NCBI GenBank assembly: GCA_025093985.1
Contig: JACAAK010000009.1
Span: forward strand, 3,038,001 to 3,102,000
From: Calvatia gigantea
Taxonomy: Eukaryota; Basidiomycota; Agaricomycetes; Agaricales; Lycoperdaceae
Direction: 5' to 3'
DNA length: 64,000 nt
The notes under the pieces are model-generated. The model was not told the origin of the DNA and did not search any database. It saw nothing but the letters and a program-made list of their open reading frames with translations. Position numbers and translations under genes: made by a program. Of the stretch, positions 11,146-21,120 are shown piece by piece (positions within the stretch are counted from its first letter, which is position 1; each line of letters begins with the position of its first letter).

Positions 11146-12150
11146 ATGTCAGCTCGTAAGAGAATGTCCGTCTTCACGTCACCAACAAATCTCCAAGTCC
11201 CTACGATAACCACTTCCCCCGCATCTCCAATCGTGAAGCCCAAGGTCACGTACCGTGTAGAGGAGCGCACCCGTACTATCTATGTCAAATCAGACGTCCC
11301 TCCATCTCAGTGGGATGCTCGAAACCTCTTCGCCCAGACTGATGCTGGTGCCCAGCCCATGCGTCGTTCGAGATCAAGGGTGCAGACCGAGTATATTATC
11401 ACAGAAGAGCAACACGGTTCCGCACTTAAGGAGCCACAGTCAGCTCCGCCTATCCTCACAACTCAACGATCCCGACAATCGAATCCCCCATCGCCATTGC
11501 AACTATCTCCCAATCGCCATACCGCTAGGATGCCGCGCCAGCGGATTCTATTTTACCATAAAAACGATCCCCACTACGGTTTCACCAATTTCTCCCCTCA
11601 CCTGGTCAAGTATCAAGGAAAAGTCTACCCAACCAGCGAACACCTCTTCCAATCCTTAAAGGCATGTCGTTATGATTTCCGTCCGCTTGATCCCTCTGAT
11701 TGCGGTCATTTCTGCAGTTCCAAGGCTTTCGAGACGACATCGCGGAACACATTCGACTTTACTCGCCTTATCCCAGCGTGGCCTTCTCTGAAGCTCGCCG
11801 TTTTCCCAATCACGTGAGACCGGACTGGAGGAAAGTGAACATCAAAATGGTACAGACCCCATCAGAACAACTATCTCATCATTCTGACCCTTGTAGATGG
11901 ACGAGGCGATATACCCTAAGTTCGTTCAACATACCGATCTCAGAGCCGAACTCCTCGCCACAGGCGATGCTGAGCTCGTGGAGGTAAGCCCTTGCAACCT
12001 GAAAACGCTTGCTGCATCATCCAACGATTTCGGAACTAGGATTCCGACAAGGATTCATTCTGGGGGATAGGCGCTGATGGCAAAGGTTCAAACGAGCTCG
12101 GAAAGGCGTTAGAAAGGCTGAGAACAAGGCTTCGGAAAGAAGGTTACTGA
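11146..12150 (+). CDS. NADAR (YbiA-like) domain protein
   Basis: About 130 Ser/Pro/Arg-rich, probably disordered N-terminal residues are followed by a full NADAR domain: RILFYHKNDPHYGFTNFS, VYPTSEHLFQSLK, FRDDIAEHIR, MDEAIYPKFVQH, LRAELLATGDAELVE and DKDSFWGIGADGKGSNELGK, ending KEGY and TGA. NADAR proteins belong to NAD/ADP-ribose metabolism; bacterial members are N-glycosidases, some reported to remove ADP-ribose from guanine, and E. coli YbiA acts on a riboflavin intermediate. The conserved acidic and Trp residues (ELVE, FWGIG) are present. Intron 1 (11662-11717) must be GC-AG (AAG|GCATGT...TGCAG|TTC) to join LFQSLK to FQGFRDD. Two ordinary introns follow. It lies among PARP-like genes, which suggests but does not prove a shared pathway. 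Confidence 0.88.
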
Positions 12151-12417
12151 GAATTATAGCACTGCCATTCCCGCCTCATGTTTATCGTCAGTGTATACAC
12201 GCCCGGTTGATCATGTACTTGTACTCTAACACGTGCCCTCTTTATTTATTCCTCCGCCTCGACCTGGTTTGGAGTAAACATGTTGCACAACGTGCCTACT
12301 CATGAAACGCATCCTCGAGGTTGATGTACGTCCTTGAAGCTGAAAATATAAGAATGATCATCTGGTCAAGAATTCCACACATCCACCAGCAACTCAGTCA
12401 GTCTCATTGATTCAGCT

Positions 12418-13464
12418 ATGTCTACCGCCCGTACCCAAGCCACTCAGCCGTCCCAACCTGTCCAGCTTTGCGACGTAAGCACTACATTGCTCCTCAGTTC
12501 CCGGCGACAACCTCAGGCATTTTGTCCTTTAGCTATGCCATCAGAAGCCCAAGTTTGGAAACCACCAGTATTGCTCAAAGACGTGTGCTAACCAAGCAGC
12601 GGCCCTTTGCAAAGTCAGTGTATGATGACAGTATATCCACTGTTATTTCCTCATGCATTGATACCGATAGCACTGTCATAAAAAACCGAAATTCCAGAAT
12701 TTCGACTACTGTGGCAAGCACTGCGCATCCCTCGCCAACTCTGGGGCAAATGGAATGAAGCCTCGTGTTGCTACGGCGAACAATATCCCAAAGAAAGGCA
12801 ACACCAACAACAATACCAACAATAACCAACAGCCTGCGCAGCCAACCATTGATCCCGTACAGATTGCTCGTACGTTTCCTGTATCCTGGCATGAGCTATT
12901 TTTGACGCTCGATCAACATTTCTAAAACAGAACTCGTGGCTAAACACGTCCCTCAGCTCCAGTCATTACTGGCTGGTGCCCAGGGCCAAGGGTCTAGCAG
13001 CACATCGGCCGCAACGCAATCCAATGGTTCGTCCCAAGCCGCTCCGAGCACTAACGGTACTCGTTCGGTGCCTTTCTTTTCGCGAGGGAAGAAGAAAGCT
13101 CAACCGCAACTTAATGTTAGCACCAAACAGACTGCCGATGATCTTAAGTGTATTATCCCTAGCTGCAAGCAGCCTGGGTATGTTGACGAAGAAGGAGTAG
13201 TCAGCGATTTTTGTTCCTTGAGGCACCGCGAGTGAGTGATTATATTCATTACCCTTGCTTTGGGACGGTAGAGCTAATTGACGTCCCTCCGTGTAACGCA
13301 GGGAAGCTGTCACTTCTGGTCTCATGTCCCCCTGTATCATGTGTCTCGTCCTCCCGCAAAGTGACGTGGACTATTTCTGCTCCATGGCCTGCCGAGACGA
13401 GTCTATGAACAAACAATATGATGATGACGGCGAGGAATGGAGTCCAGTCGAGAGCCAGAATTAA
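12418..13464 (+). CDS. zinc-module protein related to the PARP-like cluster, no catalytic domain
   Basis: Starts at ATG 12418 (MSTARTQATQPSQPVQLCD). The first intron joins CD to LCHQKPKFGNHQYCSKTCAN, making the same C-x2-C...KPK...CSK-x-CA module as in copies A and B. After a second intron comes NFDYCGKHCASLAN, then an Asn/Gln-rich linker with LVAKHVPQLQSLL, a basic FFSRGKKK patch, a third module (CIIPSCKQPGYV...DFCSLRH) and a fourth (CIMCLVLP...YFCSMACRDE). It ends in the acidic tail DDDGEEWSPVESQN with TAA at 13462. No PARP region follows, and the acidic tail looks like a true C-terminus. It could be a binding adaptor for the same ligand or partner as the PARP-like proteins. It is transcribed in the same direction as the NADAR gene, 268 bases downstream. 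Confidence 0.78.
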
Positions 13465-14411
13465 GTTTGTGGGTAGCAAGTTCTCGTTATGTTTAGCTTT
13501 TTTCGGTTTCGAAGGACTCGAAGAATTGCACAATTAGTCGTAGATTACGTCTTGTCGATCGCAATATCACACGTTTCAGGTAACTGAAATTACAGACGTA
13601 AGATAGAATCATGATCTCTGGTAAAATCGACGTGTGTTCAGTGCACTTTCACATGCTTAGACACGAGAATGCCCAGCAACATGCTCCTTTAATTAAGGAC
13701 GCTGGTCTTAATTACGGATTTTATGCCGCTAGCTGGTTCGGGGCTTGATTCGCTCTGTATCAATTGCCCGGCAGGGAAATGGAGATCTGATAACGCAATC
13801 GATAGCACATATCCTATCTGTTCGACAGCAAATTGCGAAAGTAGGGTGCAAAAGTATATAGATGAAAAGTACATCGAGGGGAGGAGTGACGGTGAATGAG
13901 TGGCGTGATGGGGTCAATGCAGGAGAATCTAACGCTAATGTACAAGATGAGACTGGAATCCACGATGCAAGTATAGAGTCTAACCAGGGCGAGGGAGATG
14001 TGGCAAGGTGGGGGGACCACAAATGCGATCACAATAAGGCGAGGGCACAAAGTGTCAGAGCCAAAGGGGTGGAAAATGCATGGGATGGCACTGTTAAGAT
14101 GAATTACTTGTGGTAGGCGAGCTTCGACAACAGGCGCGCCAGGATCGCTACAAGGAGTTTTGTCACAGATCAGTGGATACACGGCGGTTGGGCATTGGAA
14201 ACACGTACATCTGAAAGGAGACACGAAGGATCTGACCCGACGTCCGGTGCAATCGTGCACGTCTAGCTCACGTTGGTCTTCGTAGAAGTGGTGACATCGT
14301 GGACAAGAAACGAGCCTTCCATGGAGGTCAGAATTTGAAACAAAGTTGGAAAATCAAGGCTGAATTACCCATCGTGGATGTCATGAATGTGAAGGTGAAA
14401 CGTTAGGTCCT
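13465..14411. other. intergenic region, no supported gene
   Basis: Overlapping open frames on both strands (13729-14260) are mutually exclusive, lack family signatures and contain no consistent splice pattern. It probably holds the 3' regions of the two convergent genes on either side. Confidence 0.45.
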
Positions 14412-15053
14412 TCACGCTCCGTAGTGTGTCCGAACATCCTGATCCGCTGACAAGCGACCGAATTGCCTTCTTGAAGGCCGTGCTTCTCTATAACTTGAAG
14501 AGCCTCTTCGCACTGGCCGCTGAACGTAAGACGAGGTATTGGGCATTCCGAAGGACCGACTGACTGCTTTTGACAAGCCCTCAGGGTGAAGGGATTGTCG
14601 ACAGAGAAGCTTGATCTCCGTATCCTCGGTCTCGGTTGCCTGCAGTGGGCTGGGCAATGGACGGAGGCTTTCAGAGCCAGTGACTGGGGTGTGGAAAGCT
14701 AAGGAGCCGTTCCCTTCGTCGTCTTCGTCATCAATTGAAAGGTCAGATTGCGTTTCACAAGCATCCAACTGCAGAGGCATCCCAGATCGGTAACGAATAA
14801 CAATCTCTTGCGCAGGGCTACTCGCTGCGCTTGAGGGGCTTTCTGAAGTAGCTGGTGTGGAAGGCGATATTGTAGCGGAGAACTCCCAGGTGCTTGCCTC
14901 GTCGGCTTCAGCAACGGCGCGACGAGCTTTTTCGAAAAAGCTCTGGGGAATATATATCGCGTGGCGCTTGTTGTTAGCAAACGATTTTTCAACGGAGGGA
15001 AGCGAAGGGATGGAAAGTTGAGCAACACCGTGAGCCAGAGTTTTAGAAGCCAT
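14412..15053 (-). CDS. hypothetical Ser/Pro-rich protein, 213 residues, single exon
   Basis: An uninterrupted frame starting MASKTLAHGVAQLSIPSLPS and ending DVRTHYGA. Composition is low-complexity: a run of Ser/Thr/Pro/Ala around residues 55-85, an acidic DDEDDEGNG patch near residue 110, and an Arg/Ser-rich C-terminus (RRGSSSYREARPSRR). There is no signal peptide, membrane segment or known domain. A short ordered-looking stretch, RHAIYIPQSFFEKARRAVAE, lies near the start. It is probably an intrinsically disordered, lineage-restricted protein. Support for it being real is the length, the sensible start context and the lack of competing genes; the function is unknown. Confidence 0.6.
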   Translation of the reverse strand: MASKTLAHGVAQLSIPSLPSVEKSFANNKRHAIYIPQSFFEKARRAVAEADEASTWEFSATISPSTPATSESPSSAASSPAQEIVIRYRSGMPLQLDACETQSDLSIDDEDDEGNGSLAFHTPVTGSESLRPLPSPLQATETEDTEIKLLCRQSLHPEGLSKAVSRSFGMPNTSSYVQRPVRRGSSSYREARPSRRQFGRLSADQDVRTHYGA

Positions 15054-15371
15054 TTCAGCTAGCAGACGTCAAAGAAAAAGAAAGGAGTGTTGGTAGAATC
15101 CTGTCTCAGTTGCTGGGACAGCATTCACTTATAAGAGACGGTGAGTTGGCAAAAATTTTCGATCTGTTTCAAACCGCCAGGCATCCTCATCATGGCTATG
15201 GCGTGTCGTGAAGATATTCTGGATCTCAGTTTGACCTGGTTTGACTGGTGGTAGAAGCAATGGTAGTTCTGAATATAGTCTGATCACCAGGTTTCGAACC
15301 GAGGAGACTGCCGTGGATCCCGCTGGAGACTCTATGGCAGTGTTGTTTCCATATATCACGTAGCTTTACGT

Positions 15372-16571
15372 ATGGTCTTCAAGAGACAGAGGATTGTGCA
15401 AGCGATAAGTACTAGTAGTCGGTGTGTCCACCTATCAGAATTCCTGAAATGGGTATTGGAATCAAAACGGCAATTACCGGAGCCCTGTGCGTCACACTCT
15501 GCAGTATTCTTGGCTCTAGCTGTCTGCCCCAATACACCCTCCTTCAACTTCTCTTGGATGCAACGCTTTCTCCAGGCTGAACCACTTCGTCTCTGCGCCA
15601 AGTGTCAGCTTTGACACATGTTACTAACCGACCTGGATGGGTGGCTGTTTCCAACAACCTAAGGCGCAACGTCAATACGACGCCAGCATACGAAGGCCAC
15701 ATTCCCCTAAACTGGTTTGAGAATGGATTTCTTGCTGTTGGCTCTGCCATAATGGCACTTACGGACCCACGAAGAGCAGGTTGTCACTTACTTCTTGGAC
15801 AGGCACAGGCAGTGCTGACAATTTGTTCCCCAGATATGGTTGCTGCTCTTGGGGAGACGACGGCTGGGCCCAGCTTGCCTAAGCTGAGAGGCATCATGCT
15901 CGAAGATCCCGAGGGGCGGAGGGTCCTAAAAGATCGTCCCCGAATCAACACACAAACTGTTGACTTGAACACACTCGCGCAATATCCTGAAGGAACCTTC
16001 GGACGCGCCTATGTGACATGGCTAGAGCGCTGTGGGGTCACCCCAGATACCAGAGAACCAGTATGCCGTCATATCGCCATACCTTCGACTGCCCTAATTT
16101 CGCATACTCTAGGTTCATTATATAGATGACCCAGAATTAGCGTACGTCATGCAACGCTACCGGGAATGTCACGACTTCTACCACTGCATATGCAACCTTC
16201 CCGTTAATGTCGAATCAGAACTTGCATTGAAGTTTTTTGAATTCGCTAATCTTGGCCTTCCTATGGCTGGGATATCAGCCATTTTCGGTCCATTGCGCAT
16301 ATCCGCCAAGAAAAAAGAACGGCTGTACTCTGAATTTGTACCCTGGGCGTTGAAGTGTGGTGGAACTGCAAAGAGCCTCATTACTGTATATTGGGAAAAT
16401 CGCTGGAACCAAAACGTTGAAGATATGAAGAAAGAATTCGGAATCTGGGATCCGCCGGAGGCTCGATGGAGCAGGCCATTGAGCGAAGCCAAAGCTACTG
16501 CTGCCCAAAAGCAGGGGGAGACGATTGCACCCGAACGAGGTACGACGATTTTTCTTGAACCTATTTCCTAA
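15372..16571 (+). CDS. COQ4: ubiquinone biosynthesis protein COQ4
   Basis: COQ4 is a matrix-side mitochondrial inner-membrane protein that organises the coenzyme Q biosynthetic complex. Exons give PAYEGHIPLNWFENGFLAVG, DMVAALGETTAGPSLPKLRG, MLEDPEGRRVLKDRPRIN, FGRAYVTWLERCGVTPDTRE, VHYIDDPELAYVMQRYRE and CHDFYHCICNLPVNVESE. The last holds the family's zinc motif H-D-x2-H-x11-E. The C-terminal PLRISAKKKERLYSEFVPWA and WDPPEARWSRPLSEAK also match. Introns lie near 15603-15663, 15780-15833 and 16062-16111. The start is uncertain: the frame is open from ATG 15372, giving a basic, Ser-rich leader that could target mitochondria, but ATG 15558 is equally possible. The family assignment is firm. Confidence 0.93.
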
Positions 16572-18278
16572 AAATCTGAATGTCAAATTTTCAACTAGTT
16601 TGATGCTGACGCCGACGACGCCAAAGCCCCATGTCGCGCTTTCCAGATAAAGGTGTATTTTCGTGTAGGAGGTCATCCATCAATCTACACTACACGCAGT
16701 TGTTTCAAAATCACTTCAATACACTCGGGGATCTACCTCGCTGCCGTTACTGTCCACAAGGTCCCATCGCGGTCGCATATTCATTCGGTCCTGAAGGAAT
16801 CCATTGGTCGCTATAGTTTCAGGCTCTTGACATTTCATCGCGCCCGTTTAGGTTGGTGTGGAACCATCGGAACAATACCAGCGATGAAGACCAGGCCTGC
16901 CCGTGTACTACGGTAGAGAATATCATGGTCCACGCTTGGTCATAGTGCTGTAGTCGCTGCAATCTTAATAGAACTCTTCCGTCTCAACTGTGGGTTTGAT
17001 GCTGCTAACATTCAACACTGAGGTTTAAATTTGGATTCCATGAGCTGAATATCGTTATGGCCTTATCAAGTGACAGCGAACCGCCGTTGGGAGAACGTCA
17101 GCAACCCTTGACTTCGGTGGCAAGTATAACATTGAGTTGATCACAAGTTCCACAGCAAACTGCCTCAGGGAACCTGAGGAGCATTCGCCATCCCATTCGG
17201 AAATTTTCCCACCGATCACGATAGAAACCAGCAAATTTGGCCCGAAACAACTGGTTGGCCATAAGAGACGGAGAGGGCTACGTCGGGATTTTCGCGCCCG
17301 AACGGCTTCCATATCCAGTTACCTCCAACTCAGTCGGGTCCTACCGTGATCAGAGTCGGAACGCAAAACATCGGAGAGGAGAGATCGTGCCCTGCCGATC
17401 TGAGGAAAAGCTATTCAAAATAAACGGCAGACCCATCACAATTCCCAGATCGATATCTTGCATTGTCACGAAATCCATTAGCCTTTACGAGCTTTACTAG
17501 TGGTGTTTGACAAGCATTTCATGTCCGCAGTCTGACAACGCTTCGATGTGCTGATACCACAGTAAGCCGTCACAGATACCAAGTATTGAGCAACCCTTTC
17601 AGAGTCATAGCTCCGATCCTCACCAGTTTCTCACAGAATAACTAATTACCCAGGGACACCAAGAAGCCTTCTTGCCGTCCTCAAATCGAGACACAATCTA
17701 CAACTCGGGTGCAGATGACCTACATACTGGGCGGTCCTGCGAAGGGATAGCCTCATACCTGATTGCAATTTATCTTCCAAATCGAGCTTCCCTTTGCTTG
17801 GGCATGGGCATTGAGCAATCATCTGATGCAAGCGCTCAAGCCGAGGACACTTGTCAATCTCGCCGTCGTTCCCGAGAAAGACGTCGAGAGTGCCACAGGG
17901 ATTGTACTTGTTATTCGCTGCTACCCATCCTGCAACCTCGGAACCCTGAGCAACCCCCCATTTGCCCCATCGCCATTTGGGTTGCCAGGACGGGGCCAGA
18001 TCTTCAGTACTTTTGTGGTGGACGTGCGAATTGTATCGGAACATGCCAAACCAAACAAGACAGAACTGTAATCGCCGTTGTCGACTTGAACAAACATATT
18101 CAGTCTGATCGCGGGCCCGATCTGCCAAGGGGTGCCAGCATCAGGCCACCCCTCGAGATTTGTCAAGTCTATTTTCGTACCTTGAAACTGGTCAAGCTAT
18201 AAAAGAGTTGGCGGATGGGCCCACAAAGACATCTGAACACCTTTCACCCTCCCACTCTCCGCTCTTCGCTCTACAAAT
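16572..18278. other. intergenic region with only weak coding signal
   Basis: No gene is supported. The best candidate is a minus-strand stretch from about 18166 to 17646, where two adjacent frames carry protein-like text (LTNLEGWPDAG, FVQVDNGDYSSVLFGL; then WVAANNKYNPCGTLDVFLG). These cannot be joined with clear splice sites and match no family I know. It may be a small decayed or fast-evolving gene. The rest, including 16600-17640, shows nothing. Confidence 0.35.
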
Positions 18279-18994
18279 ATGAACGTGACAATTTCCTACA
18301 TTAATCCCAACCTCCCTGAAGCCTGGAAGCCTCAGGTGAATAAAGATATTACGAAGGTACGCTCTTTCTGGTTGTGACCTCGCACATCGTTTAACATCGT
18401 AGTCGACAGGTTTATACTTCCGTGGTGGCAATAATATCAGCCATTCCCGTGCAATTTCTCCTTTCACAAAACCTTGGATACATCCGAAGGCACCTCTCTA
18501 CCTTCTTCTCGACGCCCACGAAGCTCGTCACCTTCCTTTACCTGGGCCAAGCACCGCTCCGTCATTTTGGTTTCCTGGATCACTTTTCACTCACAAACAT
18601 CACCGGCATCGCGGGCTTTGGAGGAATTGGTCTTTCAATACTCTACCTCTTGCATGATCATTATCTTCACGATTCGGGGACAAGCTCTCTGACTGTCGCG
18701 GAGGGATGCGATGGTCACGACAAAGAGATCAAACTAGATCGTGCCCTACGAGAGAAGGTTACCTTCCTACTTGTTTGCGAGATTTACCACACGGTTATCG
18801 GCGTCGTGATTGGCGTCTCGGCCATGCGAGTTTTCAAATTCTGTGTCATCGATCACAAGCACCTAGATTTGCTCATAACCGCTGGGCTGTTCGGTCCGAC
18901 CATCTTCTTCGCGCTGTTTATTTCGTTGGCAGGAATTGTGTTCGGGATTACTTGGTGTCTTCAAAGGTTCCGTCACTGGTGGGTGATGCATTGA
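18279..18994 (+). CDS. hypothetical multi-span membrane protein
   Basis: Two exons: 18279-18356 encodes MNVTISYINPNLPEAWKPQV and the next six residues, and the second starts at 18410 after a clean GT-AG intron. The joined protein is about 220 residues. Hydrophobic segments lie near VYTSVVAIISAIPVQFLL, ITGIAGFGGIGLSILYLL, VTFLLVCEIYHTVIGVVIGV and LLITAGLFGPTIFFALFI with the next stretch. It ends RHWWVMH and TGA, giving roughly four or five spans with a short cytosol-like N-terminus. No family was recognised. The open second exon (190 residues) and consistent intron make it a credible gene; localisation and function are unknown. Confidence 0.7.
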
Positions 18995-20114
18995 ATGGAG
19001 TTTCTTGGACGTGGAATGGAGCCGTGCGGTTAATCACAATTAACGTATAATAGTCACCAATCATCATACACGTGGATAACGCAGATACACGACAAGAATT
19101 TTAATACTGTATACTTATTAGTAATACTACCTATCGTTGTCCATAATGCTTTGCTTGTTATTTACTGTTTTGTTGCGCCGTAACATACAAATTAATGTAA
19201 TAGTTTGACCCGTTGTCACAGTTTCGCGGGTATGAGCCAATACAATGGTGCGCTGCTGGGCACGACGCTTGAGGGTGACGAAACACGGGTGACTCTGCAT
19301 TGCATTAACTAATTTCAACCTCCCTGGCGGCGTCTGTAAGCTATATGCAGGTGAACGCCAGAGATTCTAGCCCAATGAGCACCACGTCCCTGGGGGGTAA
19401 TTCGGGCCAGGAAATTTTTAGGAGCCTTTTTACAACGGAGGCGAGCCGGAACGAATAGCGCCAAGGGATTGTCTCCTGGTACGTCAGCCTGAAGGAGGAT
19501 CGAAGATCGGATCGGGTCAGGTACATGTTTAGCTATAGGTGGTTGTCCTGATCGACTTTCGTTGGGCAGGAAGCTCTTTTGAAAGTCCAGCAGATTCATG
19601 TGATCCTGAGCAGTTGCTGGGGAAAATGTTAGTCTTGAGTTAACGTGACAAGACAACCCAGCTTGGCATCGGTGTCTGGCCTGGTCTGGCCTGATGTTGG
19701 AACAGCAAAAACACAGCATGATTTACAAAAGTCCCGAATGATTCTGGGCCCAAGTGCACAATTCCATGATATTTGAATCTCTCCAAGGCTTGTCACAGAT
19801 CTGGAGCTTCCCAGGCGTTGCCGCCATTTACCATCCCGAAACTAAAGGTTAGGTCTGATGGCAGCCCAATTAATACGATCGTTTGCGTAGAGTGGGAGGA
19901 ACGTCGTTTTGAGATGTAGTGAAGAGTGGCCCCGTTAACCTCACTATTCCCCATTAATTTCACCATTTCCAACTACGGATACCTTACGATGGATAGAACG
20001 ACAACAGGAGGTAAGCTCCGTCTCCGCCTGTGATCACGAGTCGATGATTACTACACTACTCAACTGGCGCTGACGTTAAGTATGTTGAGATAAGGAGGCG
20101 CTTGAGAATATCGT
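18995..20114. other. intergenic region, no supported gene
   Basis: AT-rich near 19080-19220, then unremarkable. A 134-residue minus-strand frame (19315-19719) is basic and Cys-rich at one end but resembles no family and has no supporting splice sites. Confidence 0.4.
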
Positions 20115-20661
20115 TCAGGAAAACGAACGGAGGGCCTCAAACGTCCTCGATGGGTTAGTTCTTGTAAAAACACTTGCTTCCGTTTGCTGTTGGGGCGTGG
20201 AGGCCTGAGTGCGCTGGTCAGTATCCACGTTGATCCCCGATGGGGAATCACTAACCTCCACCCTCTGCATTGGAACTTCCGACCCCTGGACTGGGCCCCG
20301 CCCGCGTGAAGTCACTGACCCCGTTGTTATGTGTGGTAGACTTTATATAGTTCTGCAGCTTCTCGGCGAGCTTTTCTCGGTCAACCTGGCTCACCCAGCG
20401 ACGAATCGCGTTTCGGGTCTGCCCGCGGTGACTTGAGACAAGGTCGAGGGGTGCGAGAGTCGTATAGATTGTAAAAACCAACATCCTCTTGTTCCCTGTT
20501 GCAGCCCGAAGGAGTTAGCTAGAAAGGGGGTGACATTTAACCGACACATGCACGTACTCACGGCTTATTGCGTCCTCGCTGACGAGATACAGTTGAACGA
20601 CGTCTGCCACGGCATCTGACTCTAATTGACGAGGCGTTGAGGGTGTGGAGCTAGTAGACAT
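20115..20661 (-). CDS. small hypothetical protein, three exons
   Basis: Built from three minus-strand pieces. Exon 1 starts at ATG 20661 (MSTSSTPSTPRQLESDAVAD, then VVQLYLVSEDAIS). A GTGAGT...CAACAG intron leads to RNKRMLVFTIYTTLAPLD and a basic, helical stretch ending KLAEKLQNYIKSTT. A second intron (GTCAGT...ATGCAG) leads to VEVSDSPSGINVDTDQ and a Thr/Gln-rich tail ending FEALRSFS and TGA. Both introns have proper borders and keep the frame, which is the main evidence. Middle-exon residues are hydrophobic then amphipathic. No domain was recognised. The short length and absence of homology leave real doubt. Confidence 0.45.
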
Positions 20662-21120
20662 GGTTTAGTCGCAATGTAGGGTTCTCGGCGGAGGTATTCC
20701 AACCCCAGAATGCAAGGCTCAGCCATCTTTGTATCTTCAGCGTTTCCATAGAGAGGCAACGTCCCAGGCTCATTTCCGCCGCCGTCAAAGACAGTATCCA
20801 GATAGGAATCAGCATAAGAGAAGTCTAACCGTGTTATGCGGCCGGCGCTTCTGTTCCTTATTTTGGACCACCCCGGGAGAAGCAAACGTTGCAAAGCTCG
20901 GACGTGAGGTGGCTAAAATCAGCAAATAATGTGACATTCTTTCATCTCGACTATTATGAAATGTATGTCAGACGTTTTCTGCTCATGAAATGACATGGAA
21001 AAACATACAATTAAAGTGACAGGAACTCGTGGCGAGCTTCGTGATGGCAGAAGACCTGGTCAAGCTGGGGCAAACAACATCATGCTTTGCTCAGGCGCCC
21101 GCGGTTCCCGTACTTGGTAA

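Noticed and set aside
15280..15330. tRNA B-box-like GGTTCGAAACC on the minus strand
   Set aside because: The flanking bases cannot form a five-base T-stem, and no acceptor or anticodon stem could be drawn upstream.
17646..18128. 160-residue minus-strand open frame as a full gene
   Set aside because: Neighbouring frames look equally protein-like, no clean splicing joins them, and no family was recognised; kept only as a remark in the intergenic entry.
19315..19719. 134-residue minus-strand frame as an F-box-type gene
   Set aside because: No F-box or repeat pattern, no supporting introns, and composition like random spacer.
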